NCBI RefSeq assembly: GCF_020921035.1
Contig: NC_063156.1
Location: forward strand, 28,258,283 to 28,322,282
DNA: 64,000 nucleotides
Direction: 5' to 3'
Origin: Rhodamnia argentea
Taxonomy: Eukaryota > Streptophyta > Magnoliopsida > Myrtales > Myrtaceae
Part shown: piece by piece, positions 43,303 through 54,045 of the stretch
Numbering within the stretch: position 1 is the first letter of the stretch
How the letters are laid out: every line of letters begins with the position of its first letter
Position numbers and translations under genes: made by a program
The notes under the pieces: model-generated
Databases searched by the model: none
The model's input: the letters and a program-made list of their open reading frames with translations, nothing else
Told to the model about the DNA's origin: nothing

Positions 43303-44353
43303 TTGAGTGAGAGGCAAGAGTTATTACGAAATGGATCCAAGGCACTAAGACCGGAAAGGAGAGAAAAAGTTGTCCTCTTTCGTAGAAAAAGCGAGAACCT
43401 ATATGCGAGACTAACGGATCGAAAAAAATTTATAAATGACCACCGGAACTCGTCACGAAAGACCACCATCACTTTTGTGATTTTCGGACATGATTGTTTT
43501 GCAAGTCCGAGAACATCTAAAGCTCGATCTCGGGTCGAAATAGCCATTTTTGATCTACATATGGAAGGTTTTAAAAGAAAAACACGTTCATTCCAGGCGG
43601 AAGTATGGGAACCTTCCTATCCCGAAGATCTGCGAGTCATGGTCATTGATGGCAACCCCGTTTCCCTCTCAATCCTCGTTGCTATGCCGAGAAGTTGCAT
43701 GTACGGGGTTTTTGCTAATGCGAAAGCAACGGATGCCTTACAAGTACCGAGGCAGTACAAATATGATTTTGACATCGTCGTCACAGCCGTCGTAGGGATC
43801 GACATGGACGGTTTCAGTCTCTTAAAGATCATTGATTCTGAGTTGGACATACAGGTCATCGTAGTATCAGCAAGTAATGATCAGCAGTTCATAACGAGGG
43901 CCATATCGCATGGTGCTCGAGACGTCCTGCAGAAGCCGATCTGCGTTCAAGTGCTCCAAAACATTTGGCAGCATGCTGTAAGGAAGCAATTACTTGTACA
44001 AAAAAACCACGACCAAGCCGACGACGACGATTTTGTCCAAAAGAAAAGGCCCCTTTGGTCCGCCAAGCTTCATTCTATATTCATTGAGGCGGTTCGACGC
44101 CTAGGAATCAATTCAAGCACGACCACCGGCTGTACATAAAATGATGAATATAGACGGACTCACCATGCAAAGTGTCACAAATCACCTTCAAAGGGTTAGA
44201 GATAAGGCGAGGAAGCACGATGCAGCTTGGGACCAAGGCGACCGGACCGAGTTGGTGGAAGATCAATTCCGGGAAAATCTACAGAGCAAAAGGTACCCGG
44301 CCACTTCCCAATCAAGAATACAAGTCATACCAACCTTCCGCTGGTGGTTCTAG
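43303..44353 (+). pseudogene. captured type-B response regulator fragment (receiver plus GARP domain)
   Basis: A frame of 278 codons (43303-44139) contains, from about codon 108, a receiver domain: PEDLRVMVIDGNPVSLSIL, YDFDIVVTAVVGIDMDGFSL, VIVVSASNDQQ, AISHGARDVLQKPI and VLQNIWQHAVRKQ. These match type-B ARR proteins block by block, up to the NIWQHVVRK motif. The phospho-acceptor Asp (normally in DIVISDV) is Ala (43786-43788, GCC), and the acidic pair DD is replaced by DG, so phosphorylation as in cytokinin signalling is not expected. The GARP/MYB-like DNA-binding part begins KKRPLWSAKLHSIFIEAVRR and, after a frame change near 44108, continues as MMNIDGLTMQSVTNHLQRVR (44141-44353 frame). No introns are seen. 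It is in sense orientation to the retrotransposon. Confidence 0.87.
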
Positions 44354-45049
44354 TAGCGGACCAGGTTGATCATCCCTACAAGTTCCCGAGCAACGACGGA
44401 GGCTCAAGCTTAAGGAGTCGATCGCTCACACAAGAATGTCACCGGTGTTAGCAAGTAACAATGCCCAATTCGAGTATCAATTGCTCGAAAAATCAGAAGA
44501 TTACTTTGATGATGAGCTTGCTACCTTGATGAGCCTGTTTGGAAATGAAGGACCTCCCAGAGCCGTGATCCGAAGCAAGTTATTATGGGTCTTCAAACAA
44601 CGATTGTTGGTGTTTAGTCCAAGACAGAGAATCGGTTGATCGTTGAAGTGGCCAAGAAGAGAGGTGGAACCAATCTCGCATGAATACTCCTTTAATTCCA
44701 TGTATAGTTCCCCTACGTGGGATATTTTTTTTACTTTCTAACCTGTCTAGAATTTGCCTAGAGTTAAAGGACGAATTTTCTCCTCTCTTGTCAAATGCGT
44801 AAGTTCCTTACTAAGCTAGGCCCGTAGCAAATCAATTTGTGGACGACGCCCCGAACATCCGTAAAGAGAGATTCCGAATAGCCTTACTTGGGAGAATACG
44901 AGTAAAAGACCAAGCGGGCTCAAAGATGGGTAACTCCGTATCGTCCCAATTGGCTTTTAGTCGTTTCAAACTCTAATTTAATCTTATTTCATTCTCAACG
45001 GGGGATTGTCAACTGTTTTGAGGACAATATAGCAAAAAGCGAACCAACC
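44354..45049 (+). other. retrotransposon 3' cargo region, unassigned
   Basis: An acidic open frame at 44436-44639 (LEKSEDYFDDELATLMSLFG) may be the tail of the response-regulator fragment, but no family signature is present. The rest is without coding signal. Confidence 0.35.
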
Positions 45050-45260
45050 ATGGACGCCAACATCACCATAGCCTAGTGGTTGGGGGAATGACAAGTGGTC
45101 CGAGGCGTCCGGGTTCGATCCTGGGATTTGGCATCAATGTACAAAGATTAATAAAAACCTTTTTGCTTCGCGATTCAATGCCGATTGAAGCTCAGCCCAA
45201 TGGTTACAAAATCGGAGATATAACATCCCGGACATACAATCCGATCCAGATGAGTTAATC
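45050..45260 (+). ncRNA. tRNA-derived segment with A and B boxes (SINE head or tRNA relic)
   Basis: TAGCCTAGTGG (45069-45079) fits the RNA polymerase III A box, and GGTTCGATCC (45112-45121) fits the B box, 32 bases apart as in tRNA genes. The flanking sequence cannot form a complete acceptor stem, so this is not a functional tRNA. It may be the head of a tRNA-derived SINE lying in the retrotransposon; the tail was not delimited. Confidence 0.55.
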
Positions 45261-46330
45261 TTTTCAATTCAAAGTTCACAAGAAATTCGTACAAGGGTAA
45301 AGCGGTATCGTTTCAACTCGTTTAGAACATGAGAACGTACATTGACGCTTTCCCTTTTGATTTTTACGGGGGTCACTGCCTTTCCGGATAGGGAAGTATC
45401 CCTTCTCTTTAAAATTAATGAACCGAGAAATTTTTTGAAGCCTTTGACAATCTCATGTCTCGAAGTAGACAATAAAGTTTTGCAACTCATTTGCATGAGC
45501 GGGGGCAACTCACGATCCACGCCCCTAAAAATTTTCTTACGTGCTTGCACCAAGATAAAAAGTTGCTACATTTTATATGCTCAAAAACACTCATACATTG
45601 CATAGTTTGTGCATGACTGTTCCTCATATTTAATTTACCAACTCGAATAAGGAACATGAACTACATAAGATACATCGGATGTATGGAATGGGGCATGACA
45701 GGATGATGAAAGGCAATCATTTCCCAAACACGTCCAATTTTTTTCAAAGCGAGATGAACGGTGGCAAAATTCCGCATTCCCGAGGTAAAGAGTTTTCTCG
45801 CGAAAGGTACGATAACCGAAGTGACGGAGGCGTTCATTTCTCTATCTAAACACTACGGGTGATCCATTGATTACCCCTTTTGAGCGATGGTTTCATTTCT
45901 TTACCCCTGTCAAGAACCACTCCACATCGGGGTCCAGACGGGTTAATTCTAGCAAAGCAACACGAGGTAAATGGTTAGAAATTTTCTTGCTCGGACTAAC
46001 ATTAATCTTCGGGTGTTTCTTTGCATTTATACTCGAATTTTAGTTCAAGTGCCTTAGGATGATGAAGAGCATTCACTTCTCTATCTATACACTTCATTCT
46101 TTGCATAGCCCACTTGAGCCCGCAAATTCATTTCTTAAACCCCGTTGGTGATCATTTGCTCATTCCAAAGACGAAGATAGCATTTTCCCAAGGATTAGAA
46201 TTGGAGATGGTCGGGTCAACAGAGAATTCCCGAATGGACTCATTTCTTGTATGCTAGATTTTTTATGTTTACATAATTTTTCTTTGTAAATGTTTATGTT
46301 TGTTGTAATTCCTGGTTAAAAATCATTGGA

Positions 46331-46372
<42 letters not shown>

Positions 46373-47780
46373 CAAACTCAACTTAAAGGAGAAGGGCCCG
46401 CTCTAAAAAAAAAAAAAAAAAAAAAAGCAAAATAAAGAGATGTCGAAGAGCTCTCAAAGAAAAAGGAAAAGAAATCTCTTCTCGAAAAAAGAAGAAAAAA
46501 AGAAAAATGAGAGTCGGGAGTAAGAAAAGCAAAGGGCGATCTCATATGAAAATTTCGAGCATAGGAAAAGCAAAGTCCCTACCAAAAGTAAGGCCAATGC
46601 ACATTCATTTGTAAAGTACTTCTGAATTTTGAATGTACATTTTTGCATGTTAAGTTGTAAATTCCATGTATATGTTTGCATTGTGTCTCTTGCAAATCCT
46701 TGACAGACACTTGTTGTGAAGAAGACTCCCCAAGAAATCGGTTTGTAAAGTGCAATTTTCAATAGAAAATTACCATCCCTCATTCAATGATGGAATTCTT
46801 TCTGAAGACATTTCCAGAAGACCATGATCGGTGACTAGTCGGCGACGATCACCAACGTCAAGCCCCTTCTCATTTAATTTATGAGCCAAAACGAGCCTTT
46901 TCGTTCCTCGGTCCCCAATCCTAGCCTACGTTATAACCATCCAAAGTCTCTTCGATTAGGGCACTTGAGTTAACGTAGAGTTAAATGATTTTAAGCATCA
47001 CTCGAAGAAGTTCGAGCAAGATTATTTCTCTCTCATTTTTGCGGGATTCTTGACTTGTAAATCCGGAGCAAATGATGAAGAAATTCATTTCAAGCGACCT
47101 TGACTCAACTAGAGTCCCCTTTGTAAACCTTTGACCTAGCCCTCATTACGGTCCTAATCAAGACCTCCAGATCGGCTCGGTCGTATCAATTGCGAGATTA
47201 CTTGGATCCTTATCGAATGCGATGATGGAAAGATTGAGTGATTTCTCTTGAATCCCGCAGACGGGATAAATAGCTTTTCTCGAGAGTGAGAGAAAGCCCT
47301 TTCGGATCGAAGTCCCCCATTCAGCTCACATTCGAGGTATTCGTCATGTGAGAACCTCCCTGGACAAAATTGGTAATGCAAACTTGACAGAATGGTTATG
47401 CATGAACCATAGTATGAGTGATTGCATTATACTCATTGTTGAATATGTTTGTGTATGTTACCTCCGACATTCTATGATACGTAATACATTCCCGATGTTC
47501 GAGTTCCCTCCCAAGGTCTCGAAATTCATCCAAGGATTATTGAATGAGCAAGTTTTGCTGGCAAATGCCTACCAGTGCACGATACAGCAATCTGTTTCGT
47601 TCCTTGATTAATCGTTTGGAGAACCCGGGTAAGTTTTTCGAACCCCTTTTCAAATTAACAACTCTTCGATTATAGTTGTTATGATTCAATTCGGGCAATA
47701 TGCCCCTTTTGTACTTATCGATTCCATTCAATGGTGCTCCTATCAAACATTGTTCAATTCGGGCAGTATGCCTCTTCTCG
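45261..47780 (+). other. retrotransposon 3' noncoding region with A-tracts
   Basis: No coding domain is recognised. Long A-runs lie at 46335-46368 and about 46407-46426, followed by a purine-rich stretch (46430-46510). Short open frames on both strands have no family resemblance. Confidence 0.45.
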
Positions 47781-47784
47781 TCAG

Positions 47785-48143
47785 TCGTGAAGACATATGC
47801 ATTGGCGATCTTGACATCTTATCAAATCATAACGACGTAGCTCTTATGATTTCGGTCTCGAATCACGAAGACGTATGCACCGGTGATCTTGACCTTTAGT
47901 CGGCTCATAATGACATAGCTCTTATGATTTTCGGCTCCTTTATCAAATCATGAAGACATAAGCACCCATGGTTTTGATCCAAACCAAATCATAATGACGT
48001 AGCTCTTATGATTTTGATTCCCTTTTGTCGAATCGTGAAGACATATGCACTCGGCGATTTCGACATTTAATCAACTCACAACGACGTAGCTCTTGTGAAC
48101 TTGATTTCACTTCTTTCGACTCACAACGACGTAGCTCTTGTGA
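47785..48143 (+). repeat. tandem array of two alternating hairpins with covarying stems
   Basis: The array alternates hairpin H1 and hairpin H2 with a period of about 80-100 bases. H2 occurs five times, with an 11-base loop close to CGACGTAGCTC (starting at 47833, 47911, 47995, 48082, 48127). Its stems are AAATCATAA/TTATGATTT (twice), TCATAA/TTATGA, and TCACAA/TTGTGA (twice). H1 occurs four times, with a 16-17-base loop starting GAAGAC. Its stems are TCGT/GCGA (47785/47805), ATCAC/GTGAT (47862/47883), AATCAT/ATGGTT (47946/47968) and AATCGT/GCGATT (48031/48054). Loops are conserved, while stem bases change on both sides together. Confidence 0.85.
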
Positions 48144-48505
48144 TCTCAAACGACACACATATCTTGCGCTGTCTTGCATTAGGGAGAAGTCTCTGATAAC
48201 GGATAAGGCACCGATACCTTAAAATCCTTGCATCCGCAAAAAGAAGCTTGGAAATTAAGAGAACCATTAGCTTACGAGAAATTTGGTAAAACAGGTATTC
48301 TTGTATGCGATCCATGTGCAGGTTTCTCTAACATGAAAAATGAGAAGTTTTGACACATGTTATTTAGAGTCTTGCATATCATGCATCACTTCATTACATA
48401 AAAAATGGGATTAAAACTCCCGCCAAAAAGTTCATCCATAATTTGCACTGTCAAAATTTAGGATTCAATTTTGTCTTTGAGCGGAACCTCTACGAGCCTC
48501 CACTC
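48144..48505 (+). other. region between hairpin array and polypurine tract
   Basis: No coding or repeat feature is recognised; presumably 3' untranslated retrotransposon sequence. Confidence 0.4.
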
Positions 48506-48518
48506 AAAGAGGGGCAGC
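48506..48518 (+). other. polypurine tract
   Basis: AAAGAGGGGCAGC directly abuts the TG that opens the 3' LTR; it is the expected primer for plus-strand DNA synthesis. Confidence 0.75.
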
Positions 48519-49912
48519 TGTTGACGCCTAAATTTTGACTAATCTATTTTTTGCATAAAAATTATAAAAAAAATCATCTCATATATTTATTTTTAGCGTA
48601 CATTGCATTGGCATATAATTGGGCAAGCAGAACACTTAATTTAGCATGCGTCTAGACTAGGCACGGGATGGAAAAATATACCGAGAAGATTTGAAACTTC
48701 AGGGACTGTATTGCAAATACTTAAAACTTCGGGATCGTATTGCAAATACTTGAAACTTCGGGGACTGCATTGCAAATACCAAGAGAAGATGAAGAAGGGA
48801 AGATGATGAAGGGAAGATGATGAAGGGAAGGTGATGAAGAGAAGATAAAGAAGAGAAGATAATGAAAGGAAGATGGTGAAGGGAAGATGAAGAAGAGAAG
48901 ATGAATATGATGAAGGGAAGGTGATGAAGAGAAGATGATGAAGAGAAGATGAAGAAGGGAAGATGATGGAGAAATTTGGCTATAAAAGGGGGGAGAGTTC
49001 TTGAGAATTGAAGGGAGAAGTGGAAGAGAATTGAGAGAGTTTGTTAGGAAGAGTGGAAGAGAATTGAGAGAGTTTTGAGAGAGTTTTTGAGAGGAATTTT
49101 TAGAGAGGAAAAAGAGAGTTCTTGAGAAAAATCAGAAGAGAAAATTCGAGAGTGAAGAAAAGTGTTTTAGTCAAGCATCATCTTCGACGAGTCCCGACAC
49201 ATATTTCGCCCCTCGCAACCCAACAACGCCATTGCTTGCCATTTTCGACGACAGCCGCGTTCTTCCGACTCCGAGATCTTGAAAGGAAGCCATAACGTGT
49301 ACGTGAGTAAGATTTTGTGGAATAGAAGGTAACCCTTTCCATCTCGATCTACAAAAATGTAATCGTTTGGTGTGAACATCCGTTTGTTTATTTTAGACAT
49401 GCCACGTGTTCCAAATTTTAGCATTATTACATGTTAATTTATTTCTGTAAATACTCGTGATTGGCTGCGTTTTCTTTCTTTCTAAATCACCCATGGTGTA
49501 TATCGTACAAAGTTCAATGTTTTACATCCCCATAAAAAAGAAGAAAAAACCAAAAAAATTGCATCTTTGAATTTCAAGTAAAATCCATCAAAATTGCCAA
49601 ATCAAATATTTTTCATGAAAATGGTACCGAAAGGGCGTTAGAGAAATCTGACGTAACCAAATCTCCGAATTCAAAATCTCCGGTTCGTGGAAATAAGATA
49701 GTTTTCTCCCGCTATTTTATTTAGGTTTCTAATCAACTTACCGAAAATGATTAGTGGCGACTCCAATTCAAAACACGTTGCATGTTAATTATTTGAATCT
49801 TAAGTTGCGATTTGGTATGGACTTGGGAGAGTCCGAGTTAGGTTAGTTAATTAATTAACCTGATAATCCATTAGCCCCAAAATTTAACTCGTTTATTTTG
49901 AAGGTCGCGACA
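48519..49912 (+). repeat. 3' LTR (1394 bp)
   Basis: TGTTGACGCC to GGTCGCGACA. It differs from the 5' LTR at a handful of positions, clustered in the 30-bp repeats (48693-48780), where the middle unit is one base shorter. The TATA box is at 48981-48988. ACATG follows at 49913-49917. Confidence 0.97.
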
Positions 49913-50165
49913 ACATGTTAACCTACTTTTTTTCCTGTGGCGAAATATCATGCAGGACCCCCATAGTGTAAGCATGTATGACAAAGAAATTGTCCGATTC
50001 AGGTTATCAAATCAGATTATAATAATAAAATTTAATCAAAAGGAATAGCATAATTGGATATACACTCTTAAAGCTTGTACTTCCATAAGAAACTTGGACT
50101 TGATGATCAGTATCTTAATAGCTTTCCCTGTTCATCATCTGGATCAGATCAGATGGTGCTAATTC

Positions 50166-51622
50166 TCATCCGATCGTCCACGGTCGCACGGGAATTGATG
50201 GCCCTGCAACCGCCATCGGAGGCCAGCCACAAAAACGAACATTGTCATTGTTATGGTCTCCGAAGCTTATTTCGTTAAGCATCTTTAGAAAATCAATGTC
50301 GTTAGGATCGGTGTCTTGAGCATCAGCGTAATGGAATGATGAAAACGGAGGTGCATAGGTCCTTTCCGTGCTTTCTTCAACACCTATCACTGACGACGTC
50401 ACTAGATTATCATGACGAATGGTCGTGTCCGGTGATCGACGAGTCGGCTCATTCTGGGTTTGGTTTGTGATTACACACAAGACCAACTGCAAAAAGAGGA
50501 CGAAAGTGAGAAGTGGCCAACTGGCCATTGAGATGTATCCAGAAACCGAGAAAGTAATTAACAAAAATAAGGGGAGGAAAGAGATTTAACGAAGATTCGT
50601 AGCATGATAATAGTTGTGGCAAAGATTGAAATAACATAAAATATCGATGCAAAAGATAAATAGAGAAAAAGTCATTGAGATCGAACTTGAAATAGAGAAA
50701 CTAACCCTAAAAATAAAAACAAAAAAAGGGAAAAGGGGTACATAGTCGAAACTAATAGCACAAAATACCACCCAAAAAAACGACTATCCGACCCAACAAG
50801 CATTGTGGCCTATTGTAACACTCATATTATGTGTAAGTCGGATTATGAACGACACTTGAAATTTGAAAATCAAGGAATCGTACGTTGAAAATAAACTGAG
50901 GAAAAACCTAGCCGTGATGTGATACTATGTTAGAATGCTTAACGGAAAAAAAAAAAAAACAAACAATATAGTCGAAGAAAGATCACATCTACAGAAAGAT
51001 ATAAATGTGGTACACAAATTATATGTGAAATTTTCACAGGATGCACTAGAAAAATAGTATAAACAAATTGTAGTTTTCGACATCCAACAACAATTTTCCT
51101 CAAGAATAATTTGATAAAGGATTCTGGAAAGTTTAGCACAATATCATTTATTACTTAATGGTAAAGCCATTAACTATAGAAGACTAATCGGAGAAATTAG
51201 AATACCTCTTGACCATTCATAGAGTACTCGTGCATGGTCCAACGTCCGTTCTCCATCTTCTCGTTTCCTGCCGATAACTTAAATGTGAACAGCTTGTTGT
51301 AGCCGACGACCTTGCCTTGACCGTCCATGATTTCTCGCTTATTCCCATTGCTCCAAGTCCCGGAACCGGCGGTCCTCTTCACCCTAGACTTAATCATCTT
51401 TAACCTAGTGAAGATGTAGAAGCTTTCCCTCGAATTCGCGTCGAAGATCTCCCAAGGGTCTTCGTCACAGTAAATGTCGACCTCGGGCATGAACGGAGGG
51501 ATGGCCTCTGATTCCCCTTCCACCTTCTTCGTGAGGTAATGGAAGAAGAGGTCGTCCTCGGACGGGCGAAAACGGAAACCGATCGGATACCCATTCATCG
51601 GTTTTATTTTCTCTCTCTCCAT
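50166..51622 (-). CDS. NAC domain transcription factor, copy B
   Basis: Exon 1 is 51622-51206 and exon 2 is 50486-50166, with the same phase-0 GT-AG intron as copy A, giving 245 residues. All NAC subdomains are as in copy A. Differences: the residue after EYSM is Asn instead of Tyr, and the exon-2 block reads SSVI instead of PCLT. The intron is almost identical to copy A except for the length of A-runs. The frame is intact, so both copies may be active. The copy lies 0.25 kb right of the retrotransposon, whose 3' LTR promoter points toward the gene's 3' end and could produce antisense transcript. Target genes are unknown. Confidence 0.92.
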
Positions 51623-51723
51623 CTCTCTTCTCTCTCAAGAGCTCTATAATCTGGATCGCTACGTATTGATCTCTGTGTGTGTACGTGTTATTGTTTACGG
51701 TTTAGACCAGTAATGTTCATGCA

Positions 51724-51731
51724 TTTATATA
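51724..51731 (-). promoter_or_regulatory. TATA box of NAC copy B
   Basis: TATATAAA on the minus strand about 100 bases upstream of the start at 51622, identical to the copy-A site at 19193-19200. Confidence 0.6.
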
Positions 51732-52619
51732 CACATGTGAGTCTTGGCGGCGTATCGGACGTCTACACCGCCACTGACTCTTTCTATTTTCATTTACGAG
51801 ATTTTAATGCAATTTTGTTATAGCAGGGTCCATTAGGAATCAATCTTTTAATAGGATCGGCAAAGGCAAAACAAACTTGCGAGGGAAATCACTCTCGAAG
51901 TAGTGCTCTATGAGCGCCACGTCATGGCAGTACCTAGTGCACTCATCATTGTATCAAATGAATTTTTATCTCCACTCATAGCATGAAATCCCACGCTTAC
52001 AAATCAAGGTCAAGAACTGGATTTCTGTAGATCATGATCAAAAGAGGATATAGATAATATTTAAGTGCAGAGTTATAATCTTCAGTGCTCAAAATTGTCT
52101 TCCGCACAGATAAGAAAATTTTAAAGTCAGAAGTAGATTTCAAATTTTGACTGAATAAAAGGAAAGATTACAACTCTTTTACAGTTTTGAAAACTGTCAA
52201 ACATTGAAGTTCAGATAATTTTAAAACCCAATTCTAGTCGGGCTTTACTATTCTAAACAATAGCAATTCCTTTTATTCTAAACTTCAACGGAGTCAAAGG
52301 AAAGATTATACTTTGCATTAAACTAAACGGTAGGAAAGACGAAGGAGTGTACTCTGCACTATGTTGCAAACAGTAAGAATTGGGGTTCAGAAAATATTAA
52401 AACTCATATCTAGTTGGCCTTTGTTATTCTAAACCCATAACCCATTTTCAAAATATTAATATTGAGAGGGAAAGAGCAGTTATATGTGCATGGAAAGGCG
52501 ATAGGTTATTACTTAATGAAACTGTATTATATACAGCAAGCGTAGTTTTAGAAAGCTAAAAGTGAGATAAATAGAGGTTTTAACGTTAATACATCTATGA
52601 TATAGTATAATACAATACA

Positions 52620-52920
52620 ATGCCACGTCCAATGGAATCGCTAATTTACCTTCATCACCAATCACGGAAGAGAATACCAATGGTGATGGCTCTCGATGGA
52701 TACTTGAGAACATCAGTTTCGACTAGACAAACATTTATGAGGACCCTGAAGACTGCGTCATATTAGGTGGCTCGCCTCCAACAAGTGACGCTACCACATA
52801 AAAGTTCATTCCCACGGCTAGCGAAAACACTCGAGCGATTGTTTAAAAAGGATGTACGAGAATATCTAAGTAATGCATTGTATGAACTGGATTGTCTCTC
52901 AGAAGCGAGGAATTTTAGTT
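52620..52920 (+). pseudogene. decayed coding-like segment, copy B
   Basis: Counterpart of 20066-20358. An extra eight bases near the start (after CCAATGGA) shift the frame, and the first two in-frame stops are shared with copy A. Function unknown; no family recognised. Confidence 0.35.
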
Positions 52921-53354
52921 GATGTGATTTTGCCACATTCATAAGTGCTAATATCTTTTCAACGAATCCCAGTCCCAATTACATGCTTATATGTTAGATT
53001 AAACTGAAGAGTATCCCATGCCTTATTGGTTATCCATTCTATATATCCTCATGAAATGGTATGTCGTATTCAGTGCCCAACTGCATGATGGAATTTACAT
53101 TCGGAGCTTTTATATAAAAGGGCAAAATACCTAGTCAGCAATTATCCATATTATATGTACAATATCACATTGTATATCACGATAAGTTGGATGTAATAAA
53201 GTTACAATACATTCAAGGAAAGCGCGAATTTAACTTAAAATCTTGAAGTTGTTTGTACATGCTTGGCAAAAAATAAATAAATGAGGAAGAAAAGAGAGAC
53301 CAGATTCCAGAATCAATATGATGGGGATTGAAAATGGTAGAAGGACACGAAATA

Positions 53355-54045
53355 TGTCAAAAGTAACATACGATGCTCACTTTAGTGCCAAAAGTTTTTT
53401 GTCGACTCATTTAAGCATTAATTGGGAAAAAAATAATTACTTAACCGCTTCATGCGAGAAACTCCAACAAATAAAAAATACACGACATTTGTAATTCCTA
53501 TTTTTAAGTGACATGGCATTTTAATTTATTTTTCTTTCTTTAAGTGAAATATCCGTTATCTTTTTGTTCTTTTACTCTCTTTTTTCTCTCCTTCTTCTTC
53601 TTCCGGTCGGTCATTGGACTAGCGACCGGCTAGAGGGACGACGAGGGCAAGGGCGAGGTCGGCCTCGCCCATCGACCAGCCGGAGGGAGGGCCGATGAGG
53701 CTGACCTCGCCCTTGCTTGGCCGGTCTTGGGGCGGCCGAGGTCGGCCTCATCCAGCCATAGCGAGGCCGACCTTGCGACCTCGCTTGGCCTCCCTTTGGC
53801 CTGTCGTTGGCCATAGGAAAAAAGGAGCAAAAAGGAAAAATAAAATAAAAAAGGCTTGGGAAAAACGACACCGTTGATTGGACCTACGGCCAGCCACATC
53901 GGCTTAGATATTAATAAAAAAAAACCCATGTTGGATTTTCGGCCATTTAAATTAGAGTTGGCACTTACGTGATCGTTCTTAAAAAAAATTGACATTTAAG
54001 TGATCAAAAAGAAACTTTTAGCACTAAAGTACACAACTTTTGACA
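53355..54045. mobile_element. TIR element with GC-rich core (copy B)
   Basis: Counterpart of 20799-21489, with the same TGTCAAAAGT...ACTTTTGACA ends and GC-rich core (53600-53815). It predates the duplication. Confidence 0.82.

Larger units (their letters stand above)
29497..49912 (+). mobile_element. Tat/Ogre-type Ty3-gypsy LTR retrotransposon, 20.4 kb, with captured host sequences
   Basis: Two nearly identical LTRs (TG...CA), a 5-bp target duplication, a primer-binding site and a polypurine tract define the element. Internal order: extra ORF, gag, protease, G-patch-like segment, RT, RNase H, second RNase H, integrase, then about 8 kb containing an antisense ORF, two host-gene fragments, a tRNA-like promoter segment and a tandem hairpin array. 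RT-RH-RH-IN order with a second RNase H, the tRNA-Arg primer site and extra ORFs are features of the Tat lineage (Ogre, Retand). All gag-pol regions carry frameshifts or stops, so this copy is non-autonomous. LTR divergence of about 0.5% implies a recent insertion. Confidence 0.96.

Noticed and set aside
45069..45121. Functional tRNA gene
   Set aside because: A and B boxes are present, but no acceptor stem or complete cloverleaf can be formed.
47785..48143. CRISPR array
   Set aside because: The repeats are diverged, carry no constant repeat-spacer spacing, and lie in a plant retrotransposon; they are paired hairpins instead.
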